The notes under the pieces: model-generated
Told to the model about the DNA's origin: nothing
Databases searched by the model: none
The model's input: the letters and a program-made list of their open reading frames with translations, nothing else
Part shown: piece by piece, positions 26,275 to 36,480 of the stretch
Position numbering within the stretch: the stretch's first letter is position 1
Layout of the letters: each line of letters starts with the position of its first letter
Translations under genes and position numbers: made by a program
NCBI GenBank assembly: GCA_023424015.1
Contig: JAFAEM010000022.1
Coordinates: 124,001 to 188,000, forward strand
Length of the DNA: 64,000 nt
Reading direction: 5' to 3'
From: Bacteroidota bacterium
Lineage (GTDB): Bacteria; Bacteroidota; Bacteroidia; Chitinophagales; Chitinophagaceae

Positions 26275-27516
26275 ATGGCCGCGGTTTCCAACTCCTTCCA
26301 TGTGCATTTTTATATTCGTCAGAACAAAAACAGAAATGACGATTACAGCGCCTATTGCTCTATCAAGATGGCCGGCTCAGGCACAAAACAAATATGTGTT
26401 CTAAGAAGTATTAAAAGAGCAGATTGGGATTTAGGAAAAGTCAAGCCAAAACAAATAAATGATCATCTAATAAAACTTTCCCTGCACCTCGACGCCATTA
26501 AAGCAAAACTTTTTGACATTTATTTTGACCTTACGAGAAACAGCGCAGAAATCTCTGCTGAAAGGATAAAGAACATCTATCTCGGTAAAGATGAACCGGG
26601 ATATACCATTCTCTGGTTAATAGATATTGCAATCAAGAAATATCAGAAAGAACTCGCACCAGGTAGTCTCAAAAATTATGGCGCAACGAGAGACTATGTG
26701 GAAGGGTTTTGCAGGATGAAATACAAGTCGGGAGATGTTTCTTTGAAATTCCTCACTTATGCCTTTATCGAAGAATTCAAAACATATATCTTAAGTAATC
26801 CCATTAAGCCAAATGATCCCTGTACCAATAATGGGTGCATGAAGCACCTGGAACGAATAAAAAAGATCATCACATGGGCGTCAGAAATGCGTTTTATCGA
26901 TAGGGATATATTTTCGTCTTTTAAAATAAAAAAGAACCCATTTGAAAGTCCAAGATTACATTGGCGTGAACTGCAATTATTGGAGAATAAAAATTTTCAG
27001 AGACCGATACTGAATATCGTAAAAGATCTTTTTGTTTTTAGCTGCTATACAGGACTTGCCCCTGCGGATGTACAGGCACTAATGCCTCATCAAATTCACA
27101 CGGACGTAAATGGCATTACATGGTTATCCTATTGCCGTGCTAAAAGCAAAGTGCCGGCCAGTGTCCCGCTCCTTAGCCCGGCGCTGGCAATAATCAATAA
27201 GTATAAATGGAAGAAAGGGGATTTTCATCGCACCACAACATTCCCGTTTGTCACGAATAAGGACCTGAACGACAATCTCAAAATCATTAGCGAGATTTGT
27301 GAGTTTGGCATTTCCCTCAACTTTTATATCGCCAGGTACACCTTTGCTACTACTGTTACGATTTTAAATGGTGTACCTATTACCTCACTAAACGAAATGA
27401 TGGGGCACAAAAAAATTGAAAGCACTTTACATTATGCAAGAGCCGATAAATCCACCGTTGCAAGAGATATGCAGTTATTAGAAGATAAACTGCAGGCTAA
27501 TCAGGCTACAACTTAA
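26275..27516 (+). CDS. Tyrosine recombinase/integrase of the island
   Basis: I set the start at ATG 26275 (MAAVSNSFHVHFYIRQNK); 413 residues, usual for Bacteroidota integrases. The N-terminal arm-binding domain is followed by a SAM-like core-binding domain (about 110-215) and the catalytic domain. In the catalytic domain the first Arg box reads YTGLAPADVQAL, with Ala where most recombinases have Arg; loss of Arg I is known for IntDOT-like enzymes. The box II Arg is in FYIARYTFAT (Tyr replaces the usual His of HxxR), the His is in MMGHKKIESTLHY, and the nucleophile is that last Tyr. It should integrate and excise the element at the tRNA-Pro core. Confidence 0.92.
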   Translation: MAAVSNSFHVHFYIRQNKNRNDDYSAYCSIKMAGSGTKQICVLRSIKRADWDLGKVKPKQINDHLIKLSLHLDAIKAKLFDIYFDLTRNSAEISAERIKNIYLGKDEPGYTILWLIDIAIKKYQKELAPGSLKNYGATRDYVEGFCRMKYKSGDVSLKFLTYAFIEEFKTYILSNPIKPNDPCTNNGCMKHLERIKKIITWASEMRFIDRDIFSSFKIKKNPFESPRLHWRELQLLENKNFQRPILNIVKDLFVFSCYTGLAPADVQALMPHQIHTDVNGITWLSYCRAKSKVPASVPLLSPALAIINKYKWKKGDFHRTTTFPFVTNKDLNDNLKIISEICEFGISLNFYIARYTFATTVTILNGVPITSLNEMMGHKKIESTLHYARADKSTVARDMQLLEDKLQANQATT

Positions 27517-27547
27517 GCAATAAATACATACCTACTGCGGCTGAGGA

Positions 27548-29371
27548 TTAAATTATTCTATCGTCACTAATATAGCCCTTCCCTTGAAGCTCTGTTTCGA
27601 ACTGAGTTTTATGAGAAAATGAATGCAATGTCTCTCTGAATTTGCCCATTATGTCTTCGTCAGTGATATTTTTTTCTACTGCAACTGTAAATACTATTCG
27701 TAAATATTTTTCCAACTTTAAGTATATGTCTTTCCTGTAGTCGTTATCTGTTTGAGAAATTTTACTTGCTAATTCTTTAAATTTATCAATTGATCTTAAC
27801 ATTAGTTTTTTTGCCTGTGGTTTTCCATTCACTAATTCGACTAAATGAAGCATCTCCGCTTTTAAATTGTTGATCGCTACAGTATTCAGCTTGCTTTTGC
27901 CGAAGAGCAAATTCATCACTTGCAAAAACCCTAAATAAGGAGTTGAACAGTCAGTATCTTTAAAAGTTTGAACAGTCCAACTGAAAGGAAAATTAAGATT
28001 ACTTATATGTTGTACATCTGACAGATCGGAATATTGATTGAATGCATCATACTTGTAGTTATAAATGATGTTTAGTAGGAAACATTTTACTTCATTGCTT
28101 GTATCTAATTTCAATACTGTTTGCTCAACAGTATAATAAAGAGTGAATATTGCTTGAAATAGATGATTTTTTTTGTTTAAAATTATTGTTGGGATTAAAT
28201 CGTTGATTGTTCTTAATGGCTCAAAAATCATATCCGCCTCTCTGGCAGCAGTGTAATGATTTTCTCTTGAGTATTTAAAATCTTGGGGAAATAAAATCGG
28301 TATAGCCTTGACAACAAAATCCCTGTATTTGTCAATTATTCGTTTACATACATCATCTTCATTGAACTGAATTGCTCTCTTGAAATAGTCTACCATGTCA
28401 AAATTTAGCCGCCAATGACGATACGTTCCAGCATGGTCTGTGAAATTTTCAAATCCTTTTGTTTTTAAATTATTAAGAACATGCTCCTCTAACCGAAAAC
28501 GAGCACCCAATATCATCATAGAGGCTGTTTCGTTTCTTTCCTTCACACTGAGTTGAAATAAGTTCGATAACAATTTTGTAAACTCATCATACAAGGTGAG
28601 GTTGTCAATTCGGGATTTGTCTGATGCAAAAAGCTTTAGATTTTTTTCAAAGTATTCAGGGCAATTGGTGGTAATGACTAAAACCGTTTTATTATCAAAC
28701 TCCTTTATGGCACTAAGACCAATTTCATTTAAAATACTGATTGGATCTTTATGATAAAATTTGTGTAATGACTTGTCAATTACTCTCGCGTGGAACTCAT
28801 CAATCAGCCAATTTTCATTTAATCTATGAAATAGTCTTTTGATATTTTCTCTTGTCTGAGAATTTCTAAGTAAAAGTAAAAGGCATGGAAATACTGAGAA
28901 GAAGCTTAATAGACTAAGTAGAATGCTAAATGTATACAGGAATTCATCGAAACTGTCAGACTCTTTAATATTACGCAAATAAGCCGTCGAGTAAATAAGC
29001 AGCCCAATAGTACATACAAGTAGGGTTAAACAAATCTTTGCACTCCTTGTCTTAAAAAAATCAATAAACGCAAAACGACCAAAATAACGATAAAATATAT
29101 TGAATGACAGGAGAATGAATGAAAATGAAATACCAATAAACAGACTTATATTCCTCAATATTGATTCAAGAATATAAATTTGTGTGGCAATATTTGGGAT
29201 GTTTACATCTATCTTTCCGGGGAAAAAGATCAATAGGCCTATAGTAAATATCAGACCTAATATTACAAAAGTAAACCAATCAAAAAACAAGTAATCCCAG
29301 GGCCTTTCTCTTTGGATTTTATAGTACCAGTATATGTAGAACTGCTTTTTAAATAACAACTTCGCTTTCAC
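27548..29371 (-). CDS. Unrecognised membrane protein with four N-terminal helices, 607 aa
   Basis: Hydrophobic segments at about residues 31-50, 75-95, 112-132 and 143-168 predict four membrane helices. The remaining 430 residues are polar, mostly helical and probably cytoplasmic. No known domain is recognised. The coding sequence is very AT-rich relative to the flanking chromosome. It is the last gene of the leftward island set, 154 bp after the 246-aa gene, and converges with the integrase at a 31-bp gap. It may be a membrane effector or sensor belonging to the NTPase module, or an independent passenger. Confidence 0.7.
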   Translation of the reverse strand: MKAKLLFKKQFYIYWYYKIQRERPWDYLFFDWFTFVILGLIFTIGLLIFFPGKIDVNIPNIATQIYILESILRNISLFIGISFSFILLSFNIFYRYFGRFAFIDFFKTRSAKICLTLLVCTIGLLIYSTAYLRNIKESDSFDEFLYTFSILLSLLSFFSVFPCLLLLLRNSQTRENIKRLFHRLNENWLIDEFHARVIDKSLHKFYHKDPISILNEIGLSAIKEFDNKTVLVITTNCPEYFEKNLKLFASDKSRIDNLTLYDEFTKLLSNLFQLSVKERNETASMMILGARFRLEEHVLNNLKTKGFENFTDHAGTYRHWRLNFDMVDYFKRAIQFNEDDVCKRIIDKYRDFVVKAIPILFPQDFKYSRENHYTAAREADMIFEPLRTINDLIPTIILNKKNHLFQAIFTLYYTVEQTVLKLDTSNEVKCFLLNIIYNYKYDAFNQYSDLSDVQHISNLNFPFSWTVQTFKDTDCSTPYLGFLQVMNLLFGKSKLNTVAINNLKAEMLHLVELVNGKPQAKKLMLRSIDKFKELASKISQTDNDYRKDIYLKLEKYLRIVFTVAVEKNITDEDIMGKFRETLHSFSHKTQFETELQGKGYISDDRII

Positions 29372-29525
29372 TACTTTTTTTTATGAGGTTTGAGTCAGAT
29401 AAAGATGAATCATCATTTTATTAAGCAAATTTCAAAGCTGTTGCAAGCTCATTTGGTTGGCTATCATTTGGTTTCCTTACAATTTCAAATTCTGTTTATG
29501 AAATGGAAAAACAATTATGAAGAAT

Positions 29526-30266
29526 CTACCTCGAAGGCCGTAAACTTCGTCGCTTCTTTAAATTATTAAGATCCTTCTCATACTGGCTGATCAAATATTC
29601 GTTGACCTTTTTGAATTTTTGTAATTCCTCGATACGCCGGTTAAGTGTTTTGATTTTGATTTTTCTATCTAATGCTTCTTGATCAACTGAACTTTTATCA
29701 ATGTCCTCCATCGAATCTTCAAAAACAATTTGAATAATACGGGCATCCATCGAATCAGGAAGGTTAACTGCACGGTCTATTATTTTTCCCATCTTTTCAT
29801 TTTTGGCCTTCACAGCAGCTTCACGAAGCAAATAATTAATCCATATTCTTGCGACTTTATCAATCTGTAGCGCAAGGGGAGATAAATTTTTAAGATCCGA
29901 AGGCCCAAAAGATTCATTTTCCTCTTCCTTAGCCTGGGTATTATACCAACGATAATAATAGGGCTCTTCTCTTTCAGGATCAAGTTTTTGCAGAATGTCA
30001 AACAAGTGATTGAAATTCCTTAAAGGTTGCCTATCTGGTTTATAATGCCAGCGATGCTTCCAAAGGTCAAGAATCAAAGAAAAGCATTCTCTTTCTGCTT
30101 TCTTTTTCTTCATCCCATCAGGGAGCGTTTCGGCATACTTGATTTTTTCAGCAACATAATGAGCCATCCATCGAGAAAGAGTATCAACGCTTTTCTCAAG
30201 GCCTAGTTCTTTCACTAGCAACTTACCCAATTCCAAGACTGCCTTCTGTTGTGCTGATTGTTCCAT
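29526..30266 (-). CDS. Small helical/coiled-coil partner of the STAND NTPase, 246 aa
   Basis: No known domain is recognised. It is hydrophilic and helical, with charged central motifs (LDLWKHRWHYKPDRQPLRNF) and a C-terminal coiled coil over about residues 190-240 (LNRRIEELQKFKKVNEY) ending in a basic tail. Its ATG lies inside the end of the 2085-aa gene (44-nt overlap), which implies translational coupling and a fixed stoichiometric partnership. A role as adaptor, inhibitor or target-recognition subunit is inference only. Confidence 0.7.
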   Translation of the reverse strand: MEQSAQQKAVLELGKLLVKELGLEKSVDTLSRWMAHYVAEKIKYAETLPDGMKKKKAERECFSLILDLWKHRWHYKPDRQPLRNFNHLFDILQKLDPEREEPYYYRWYNTQAKEEENESFGPSDLKNLSPLALQIDKVARIWINYLLREAAVKAKNEKMGKIIDRAVNLPDSMDARIIQIVFEDSMEDIDKSSVDQEALDRKIKIKTLNRRIEELQKFKKVNEYLISQYEKDLNNLKKRRSLRPSR

Positions 30267-33200
30267 CGGCTGATATGATTAAAATTTTTACAACTGGTTT
30301 TCCGTAATCATTATTCCCCCCCATTCTATGCATTATGATATCCCTGTCGATCGACATCTTAACTATCAGATCACGCTGATACTTTTTACAAGCCTGCGTT
30401 AAAAAATTCAAATTTGCTTTTAACCGCGTACCACACCGGTCGGTATATTCACCAGGCTCTGCGCGATCTGTACTCCAGTTTTCGCATATCAATACCACTT
30501 TGGCCTTATCTCTCTCCCTCCACGTATTGAATTCGGAAACCAGTTTTAGATCGGACACGCTTGATGTACCAACGTCAATGGTCGGGTAGCTAACTTCAGC
30601 CGAACGCGGGTCAAAATAATCAAGTCCTTTTGATCCAGAGGGATATTCAAGCCAGCCCTTTAGAATAAAATTACCGCGCCTTGATTCCATATCCTTTTCT
30701 TCATAATCCGGTATCTTATAATCATGGTGATCTTCGCAAGACTGCAGGGCACGCATTAAAGCATTGGATGTTTCCCTGGCTACAAATGCTGACCGTATAG
30801 ATACATCCTCTTTTCGCTCACTGGCCTTTTCATGCCAACCACCACCTACAGTTATCCAAATTTCTCCTTTACTGGTCTCTATAAGCCGTTCCCTGAAATC
30901 TTGTTCTGTGATGTCGCTTTGCCAGGTATCGGTCCTTTGGTTCTTCGTCCATTCGGGCCGATTGAGTGGCAATGGCCCTCTGATATCACTTAACCATCTG
31001 CCATCTTCAAGGGTTAATAAATGACGATGCAGCCATTCTCTCCAAGAATCCTCCCTCCATTCCCTGTTTTCAACAACAGGCATCGCCTTTATAAGTTTCG
31101 CAGCGGCTACCATCAAGGAATGATAAGACAAATAGAAGTCCAGCGTGTCCGTTTTTGGGTAGCTACCGTGATCATGCCAAGTCTCGCGGTCAGACGAAGA
31201 TCGGTTCCATAAACCCACCCTAGGATCATTTTTATAGCCGTTGCTGTCACCCATACTCCAATTATTTACCACAACGTCTGCCGCAATATCTTCTACCTGC
31301 TTTCCGGGTATGCCGAAAACATCACCGAGTGGTTCAAACCAGTAACGGTCAAAATCCCATCCAAAATGAAAATCAATTTTAGTATCAATTTCTTTCGCTC
31401 TATGCCAGATGCTATCTGTACTGTAGTCGAATTTTACTTTTTTCTTTTTGAATGGACTTTTACAAACGCGGCGCAAGAGATCGATAGTTGTCTCGTCATA
31501 AGTGTCAGAAAATGCCTCTGTAATATTCAAAGCGGTGTCGGCAGCAAACTTCTGTATCAGAAGGTGGTTAGCTCCAAGGGCATACTCGCTTATCTTACCT
31601 GCGTGCTTTACCATAACACTAGGATTTGAGAGTGAAGTTCTCGCAAGGGCAATGAAGAAGTATTGAATTGCGTGCAATTTGTAAAATACATAGTCCGAGC
31701 TGCCGTAGGCGCCGACTTTTCCATGTTCCAATGACTCGAATAATGCATCGACAATGTCTGTGCAGCCTAGCTCTCCCATTGATCGAACTGCATGTGCTGC
31801 ATTCCATCGTTCCCAGCCCCATGGTGATCCCAATGCGGACCAGATAAATCCTGCCACACTTTTCTTTATATCGTTGTCGACAGCTACCTTATTGCCATAA
31901 GGTCCGTCCCCAAATGTATCGTCGATATGCAATTCAAAACGACGCATGGCATAGTCTGTCAACTCCAAAGCCTCTTTCGATGATAACATGGACGCGGAAA
32001 GGTTGCAGAATCCGAAAAATGTTTCCTCGTCGTTCAAGCCGTTTTCGTTTTGAAGACCTTCGTACATGCCATGCTTTAATTCACTAACCAGAGTATCTGA
32101 TAATTGTAGATCACTTACGCAGTATTCAAAGGTGTACTTGTTGGCCAGTTCATGGGCATAGTGCTTACCAAATTTTTTAATAAGTGAAGGCCAGGCGGCT
32201 TTCAGTGCCGGTTTATTTTTCCAACTATCCGGAATGCCGTACAAAACTGCCCTTGCATCGTACATTTCGATCTGCTCCAATGCAAGTACTGCATCGATGA
32301 AATTATAAACTTGGCTTTGATTCACCCTTGAAAGTCCTTCCATTAACATATCCCGCACTCTGCCATGGCCAATGCGATCTTGGGGCTTGTTATTTAATCG
32401 GCCTAGAAGTTTAGTCAACCCATCCAGTGAAGTGATTTGAATGCCACTAAATAGCACATCCCATTCTGTATCTGGTTGATCATTTCTTTTCTTTAAGTAA
32501 GAATAATCTTGATCGTCTGTCTTCTCTTCTTTATTGGCTGCGAAAAATTCAACAAGATTTGTCAAGCCTTCGTTTGAAAGGTCAAACTTTAAGGAAATAA
32601 TTCGAAGGTTGTCTACGTGTTTTTCATTGGCCCCTTCCACCTCCAATATCCGTACAGCATCATTTAAAATAGCCTGCTTTCCTGCATTGGTTGCCTCGCA
32701 CTCAATACATATCAAAGCGAGGTCACCGTACAATCGCTCACTAAAAAAATGACTCAATGACCAGGCACACAAAGGAGGAAGCAAATTTCTTTTTACAAGA
32801 TCCTTTACTATCGCAAGCAATTGGTACTGATATCTACCTACAATTCTATCACGCCACCGGCTGATGGCGGCAAGCGCTGTTGCAGAGGACATCTTGGCAC
32901 AAACCCTGGCTGCATTACTTCTATTCCAATGTTTTTCTCGGGAAACGTAGGTGCCAACCAATTCAGCGCAGCGTATAAATCGGTAGGCAAATTCATCGGC
33001 GATGTTCGGCAAGTTTGCCGCACGTTCGGCAAGAGACTCCAAGGCTTCCCAGCGCCCCACCAATTCCTCACCAAACTTCGAAACAATTTCCACTGCCTGG
33101 TCAAAATAAACACTGGCATCAGCTTTAGAATTCACCGCTACTGCCCGCGAAAGGGAAATATAATTTTCAGCCATTTCATCCGGTCCTTCTTCCTTGAGTG

Positions 33201-36200
33201 ATTCGATAAGTTCGTGAGTTGTTTGCTCCAGGTTATCGCAAATACCCTTAAGATGTTCACAGCGGTAAGCTGCACGTAATAGCCGGAGTCTGATTTGCGG
33301 ATTAAAATCTTTTGCAGAGGACACAAGATGTTGGTAACAACTATTAACAACCGTCGAGTCACCAAGTACAAGTATGGAACAAGTGAGTTCGGCAACTTCC
33401 TTTGGTAAAGGGTCATAATTGCCATACCTGTTTGTTCTAGCTTGTTGGGAGTTAGTTATAGTAGACTGAAACTGAATATCGAAAACACCAGAAATTCCCC
33501 GCAGAATATTTGCTCGTAATAAAAACCACGGCAATAATCCATTAATACATTCTTTATACTCTCTTAGGTCATCGGTCGAATCGTGTTTCTTCTTCTTTGT
33601 CAATAGTTCTGCGGGAACAACATCTTCGATTTCAATTTCACTTTTCCCAGCCAAGATCAATCTAATCGCAAGCGTCTTTAGAAAAATAAACCTGTCTTTT
33701 GATGAGTGCTTCGACACCATCATATTATTGGCTCTGACAGAGACATAATAGTCAAGGGTCGATTTGATTTTTTGCGAATTGAGTTTATAATGGAAACAGT
33801 TTTCAATGAAACTTATGACAGTTACAATCTGCTGATCATCGTAAAACCGCTCCTCGGGTTTGGGTATTCGGGTTTTAGGATTGGAGAGTTTATCGAGGCT
33901 TTTTATTGTGATTGACCGATTCAAAAACTCGCCAACCTGCAAAAGTTCGTGTGCAACAGTGACGATATAATATGGTTCATCCTGCCAGCTTTCAGCAAAC
34001 TTATGCAGAGTAGCAATTTTTCCTGCATCGATAAGCCGTTTTGCAAGCATAGCAACCACCCTACAAACCGCTTCTTTGGGCTTTAAGTTGTTAAGAAACG
34101 CCGCGGATCCAGCAACGCCATTTATATTCAAGTGTGCATACGCGAACTCCAGAATATCCTGATCACTCAGCTTTTCTTCGCCGTGATTCTTTTTGTCTTC
34201 CGTATTGTCTCTTTTAAAATAGATCGAAAGCCAGTTCTCTGCTGCACGCAAGTATCCCCTTGCTTCGCCCTTATATTCTGAAATAGAGGACAAAAGGGAT
34301 GCTGTGTAAAGATTTTCCGATCCGTCCCAGCCGCTTCGCAGCTTCGTTTTAAAGGCAATTTCCTGAACCTTTTCCTTTCCCTGCAACATCGCAAGAAGGT
34401 CAATATTATTCTTGAAAAGAATAAATTGCCGATTACTGCCTGCTACTTCTTCTCCTGCCCGCATAGCAAGTTGAACAGCATCTTTAAGTTTTTCCGATTT
34501 CAGCGCCGCAATAAATGCAAAACGCAACCTGAAAATTCTAACATTACGCGCATCAATCGGATTACTGGTAGGTAACAGATCATCGGATAAAGCGATTGTT
34601 ATCAGCTTGTCGTATTCTCCAGCCTGTAGGTATAGTTGAGGAAGAACTTCTGCCACATATGTTGAATCGGATGCTAGAGGTTCTAGCCTCGCAATATAGG
34701 CCAGATAGTTTTTTTCGTCGGCAAGATAGGTCTTACGGAACCAAGTTTCCGTGGGCTCATCTCTGAATTGTACGGAACTGTCACTAATCCATAACGGCCT
34801 CCCCAAATCAGCGACGAAACTCTTAATCGCATTTGTGGATACATCTGCAGCGCTTGCTAGTATTGAAATAGGTATATGAGGCGGAAGGCTTGCAAGGCCA
34901 ATGCAAATGGCGTTGATTTTGTCCTGGAAGTTGGGAGTTTGGTGTTCGTTGATCTTCAAAACGGCTGCACGTAACTGTTGTTCAATCTGCATTTCTACTG
35001 TCATCGGGTTGGTACCGAAAGATGAAAGCAACTCGGTTATGGTTTGGTGTGACGCTGCGAGCACATTTGCTTGGACTCTTGGATTTCCGCTCGTAAGGCG
35101 GTAAAATTCCAAGCCGTCGTTTAAAGTAGCATTTGGGAAATAGTAGCGTAGATTATTAAGTGATTCTGATTCGGAAAAAGGCTCCAACTCAAGGGATAGA
35201 ATATTATCATTCGGCTTTAGAAGATGCTTACGTTCTGTTCGGCACATCATAATCAACTTGCAACTCCTCGGCATTTTTTCGCGCAAGAGTTCGTGTGCAA
35301 AGCAGTTATCTTTAAATTCTTCCGCTGCCATTTCTGCATTATCCGCCGCGTCTATTACGATAAAAAGCTGGGCATGCCTATTTACTTTTTTCAGAGCATT
35401 GATAGCAGAATCAATTCGCTGTAGAAAATTTCTTAAAATATCGTCATCATTGGTGGTGTCAACAACTAACAAAGGTTGACAGATGCCCTCTGCTGCGAGT
35501 TCGTTGGCAATCTGTACAAGGGCGTCGCGATATCTGTGTCTGAATGCGCTTCTGTTACGGTAGCTGCCTGTTCCAAAGCAATCGTAGGCAATTACCAAAG
35601 AATGTTCAGGAATAGAGGATTTGAGATGTCGGCAAAAAACGGTTTTGCCAACACCGCCTGCCGCATGAACAATGATTGGATTTTCCGATTCGCTTATAGA
35701 ACGAATTATACAACCGTACTGCTCCCTATCAACGACTTTATCCAGTTTTTCCCAAAGTGGGGGTGCGGGAAAAAATTCCCGGCCATTGGTAATACCAAAT
35801 CTTTTCAATACCTCCTCACGGGTAACAATATGATCACTGTGAGGAAGCACCTTATCCTGAACCATACTCGCCAACGTTTCTGCCTGAGTACTTGTGATAG
35901 AGCCAGCAACTAATTGCGACAACTCCAAGCGCAGTTCAGAGTTCTGTACATTATAATCGCCTTCGCCATCTTCAATATTAAGAAGCGCACAAAACTCTGC
36001 GAGCTCTTTTCCCTTAAGTTTCGTGTAATTCTCCAAGGTCTTAAGAAAATGTGGTTCAACAAGTTCTCCCATCGCTAGGTAGAGTAACTGATCCTTGACA
36101 ATATCACCTACTTTCCTGTTTGTGATAATGTTGAAGGATATCGAAACGGGTTTTTTCTTTTTTTCTCTTTCATGCTGGCGAAATCTGTCAGCGAAACCTT

Positions 36201-36480
36201 CAAGGGTCTGTCTCATTTCAGCTAAATTCATTGCTGTTTGACCACGCACAGTGGTATGCTTTAGCTGATAGTATTGTATACTTTTGCAGTTGTCTACTGT
36301 TTCTAAGTATTCTGAAACGTCTATCACGTATTCTCCTGCCTTTTCTCGCTCAGTCGATCCTTCGATAACAATGTGTTTTAATTCCGTGTTGGGGTACAGC
36401 AGCCGCAAGCATCTTCTGGCTGCCCATCGATAGTGAAAAACATCTCCTGCACGTGAATAGGATACTAACCGGTTATTCAA
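30223..36480 (-). CDS. Giant nuclease-STAND NTPase (Avs-like), 2085 aa
   Basis: TTG start at 36480; a stop lies four codons upstream and no ATG, GTG or TTG follows before conserved sequence. Residues 1-130 look like a Cap4/DUF4297-type PD-(D/E)xK nuclease: GDVFHYRWAARRCL, then E40, D54 (YVIDVSEY) and Q72-x-K74 (YYQLKHT). Residues about 235-500 are a STAND/NACHT-type NTPase with Walker A AAGGVGKT (275-280), Walker B LFIVIDAAD (372-380) and a CRTER sensor (413-417). The remaining 1,500 residues are helical repeats, probably the sensor, ending in a compact C-terminal segment with ICENWSTDRAEPGEYTDRC. The architecture matches antiphage Avs/AVAST proteins: target binding triggers oligomerisation and DNA cleavage. 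The close family is not identified. Confidence 0.85.
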   Translation of the reverse strand: MNNRLVSYSRAGDVFHYRWAARRCLRLLYPNTELKHIVIEGSTEREKAGEYVIDVSEYLETVDNCKSIQYYQLKHTTVRGQTAMNLAEMRQTLEGFADRFRQHEREKKKKPVSISFNIITNRKVGDIVKDQLLYLAMGELVEPHFLKTLENYTKLKGKELAEFCALLNIEDGEGDYNVQNSELRLELSQLVAGSITSTQAETLASMVQDKVLPHSDHIVTREEVLKRFGITNGREFFPAPPLWEKLDKVVDREQYGCIIRSISESENPIIVHAAGGVGKTVFCRHLKSSIPEHSLVIAYDCFGTGSYRNRSAFRHRYRDALVQIANELAAEGICQPLLVVDTTNDDDILRNFLQRIDSAINALKKVNRHAQLFIVIDAADNAEMAAEEFKDNCFAHELLREKMPRSCKLIMMCRTERKHLLKPNDNILSLELEPFSESESLNNLRYYFPNATLNDGLEFYRLTSGNPRVQANVLAASHQTITELLSSFGTNPMTVEMQIEQQLRAAVLKINEHQTPNFQDKINAICIGLASLPPHIPISILASAADVSTNAIKSFVADLGRPLWISDSSVQFRDEPTETWFRKTYLADEKNYLAYIARLEPLASDSTYVAEVLPQLYLQAGEYDKLITIALSDDLLPTSNPIDARNVRIFRLRFAFIAALKSEKLKDAVQLAMRAGEEVAGSNRQFILFKNNIDLLAMLQGKEKVQEIAFKTKLRSGWDGSENLYTASLLSSISEYKGEARGYLRAAENWLSIYFKRDNTEDKKNHGEEKLSDQDILEFAYAHLNINGVAGSAAFLNNLKPKEAVCRVVAMLAKRLIDAGKIATLHKFAESWQDEPYYIVTVAHELLQVGEFLNRSITIKSLDKLSNPKTRIPKPEERFYDDQQIVTVISFIENCFHYKLNSQKIKSTLDYYVSVRANNMMVSKHSSKDRFIFLKTLAIRLILAGKSEIEIEDVVPAELLTKKKKHDSTDDLREYKECINGLLPWFLLRANILRGISGVFDIQFQSTITNSQQARTNRYGNYDPLPKEVAELTCSILVLGDSTVVNSCYQHLVSSAKDFNPQIRLRLLRAAYRCEHLKGICDNLEQTTHELIESLKEEGPDEMAENYISLSRAVAVNSKADASVYFDQAVEIVSKFGEELVGRWEALESLAERAANLPNIADEFAYRFIRCAELVGTYVSREKHWNRSNAARVCAKMSSATALAAISRWRDRIVGRYQYQLLAIVKDLVKRNLLPPLCAWSLSHFFSERLYGDLALICIECEATNAGKQAILNDAVRILEVEGANEKHVDNLRIISLKFDLSNEGLTNLVEFFAANKEEKTDDQDYSYLKKRNDQPDTEWDVLFSGIQITSLDGLTKLLGRLNNKPQDRIGHGRVRDMLMEGLSRVNQSQVYNFIDAVLALEQIEMYDARAVLYGIPDSWKNKPALKAAWPSLIKKFGKHYAHELANKYTFEYCVSDLQLSDTLVSELKHGMYEGLQNENGLNDEETFFGFCNLSASMLSSKEALELTDYAMRRFELHIDDTFGDGPYGNKVAVDNDIKKSVAGFIWSALGSPWGWERWNAAHAVRSMGELGCTDIVDALFESLEHGKVGAYGSSDYVFYKLHAIQYFFIALARTSLSNPSVMVKHAGKISEYALGANHLLIQKFAADTALNITEAFSDTYDETTIDLLRRVCKSPFKKKKVKFDYSTDSIWHRAKEIDTKIDFHFGWDFDRYWFEPLGDVFGIPGKQVEDIAADVVVNNWSMGDSNGYKNDPRVGLWNRSSSDRETWHDHGSYPKTDTLDFYLSYHSLMVAAAKLIKAMPVVENREWREDSWREWLHRHLLTLEDGRWLSDIRGPLPLNRPEWTKNQRTDTWQSDITEQDFRERLIETSKGEIWITVGGGWHEKASERKEDVSIRSAFVARETSNALMRALQSCEDHHDYKIPDYEEKDMESRRGNFILKGWLEYPSGSKGLDYFDPRSAEVSYPTIDVGTSSVSDLKLVSEFNTWRERDKAKVVLICENWSTDRAEPGEYTDRCGTRLKANLNFLTQACKKYQRDLIVKMSIDRDIIMHRMGGNNDYGKPVVKILIISADGTISTTEGSLGIG

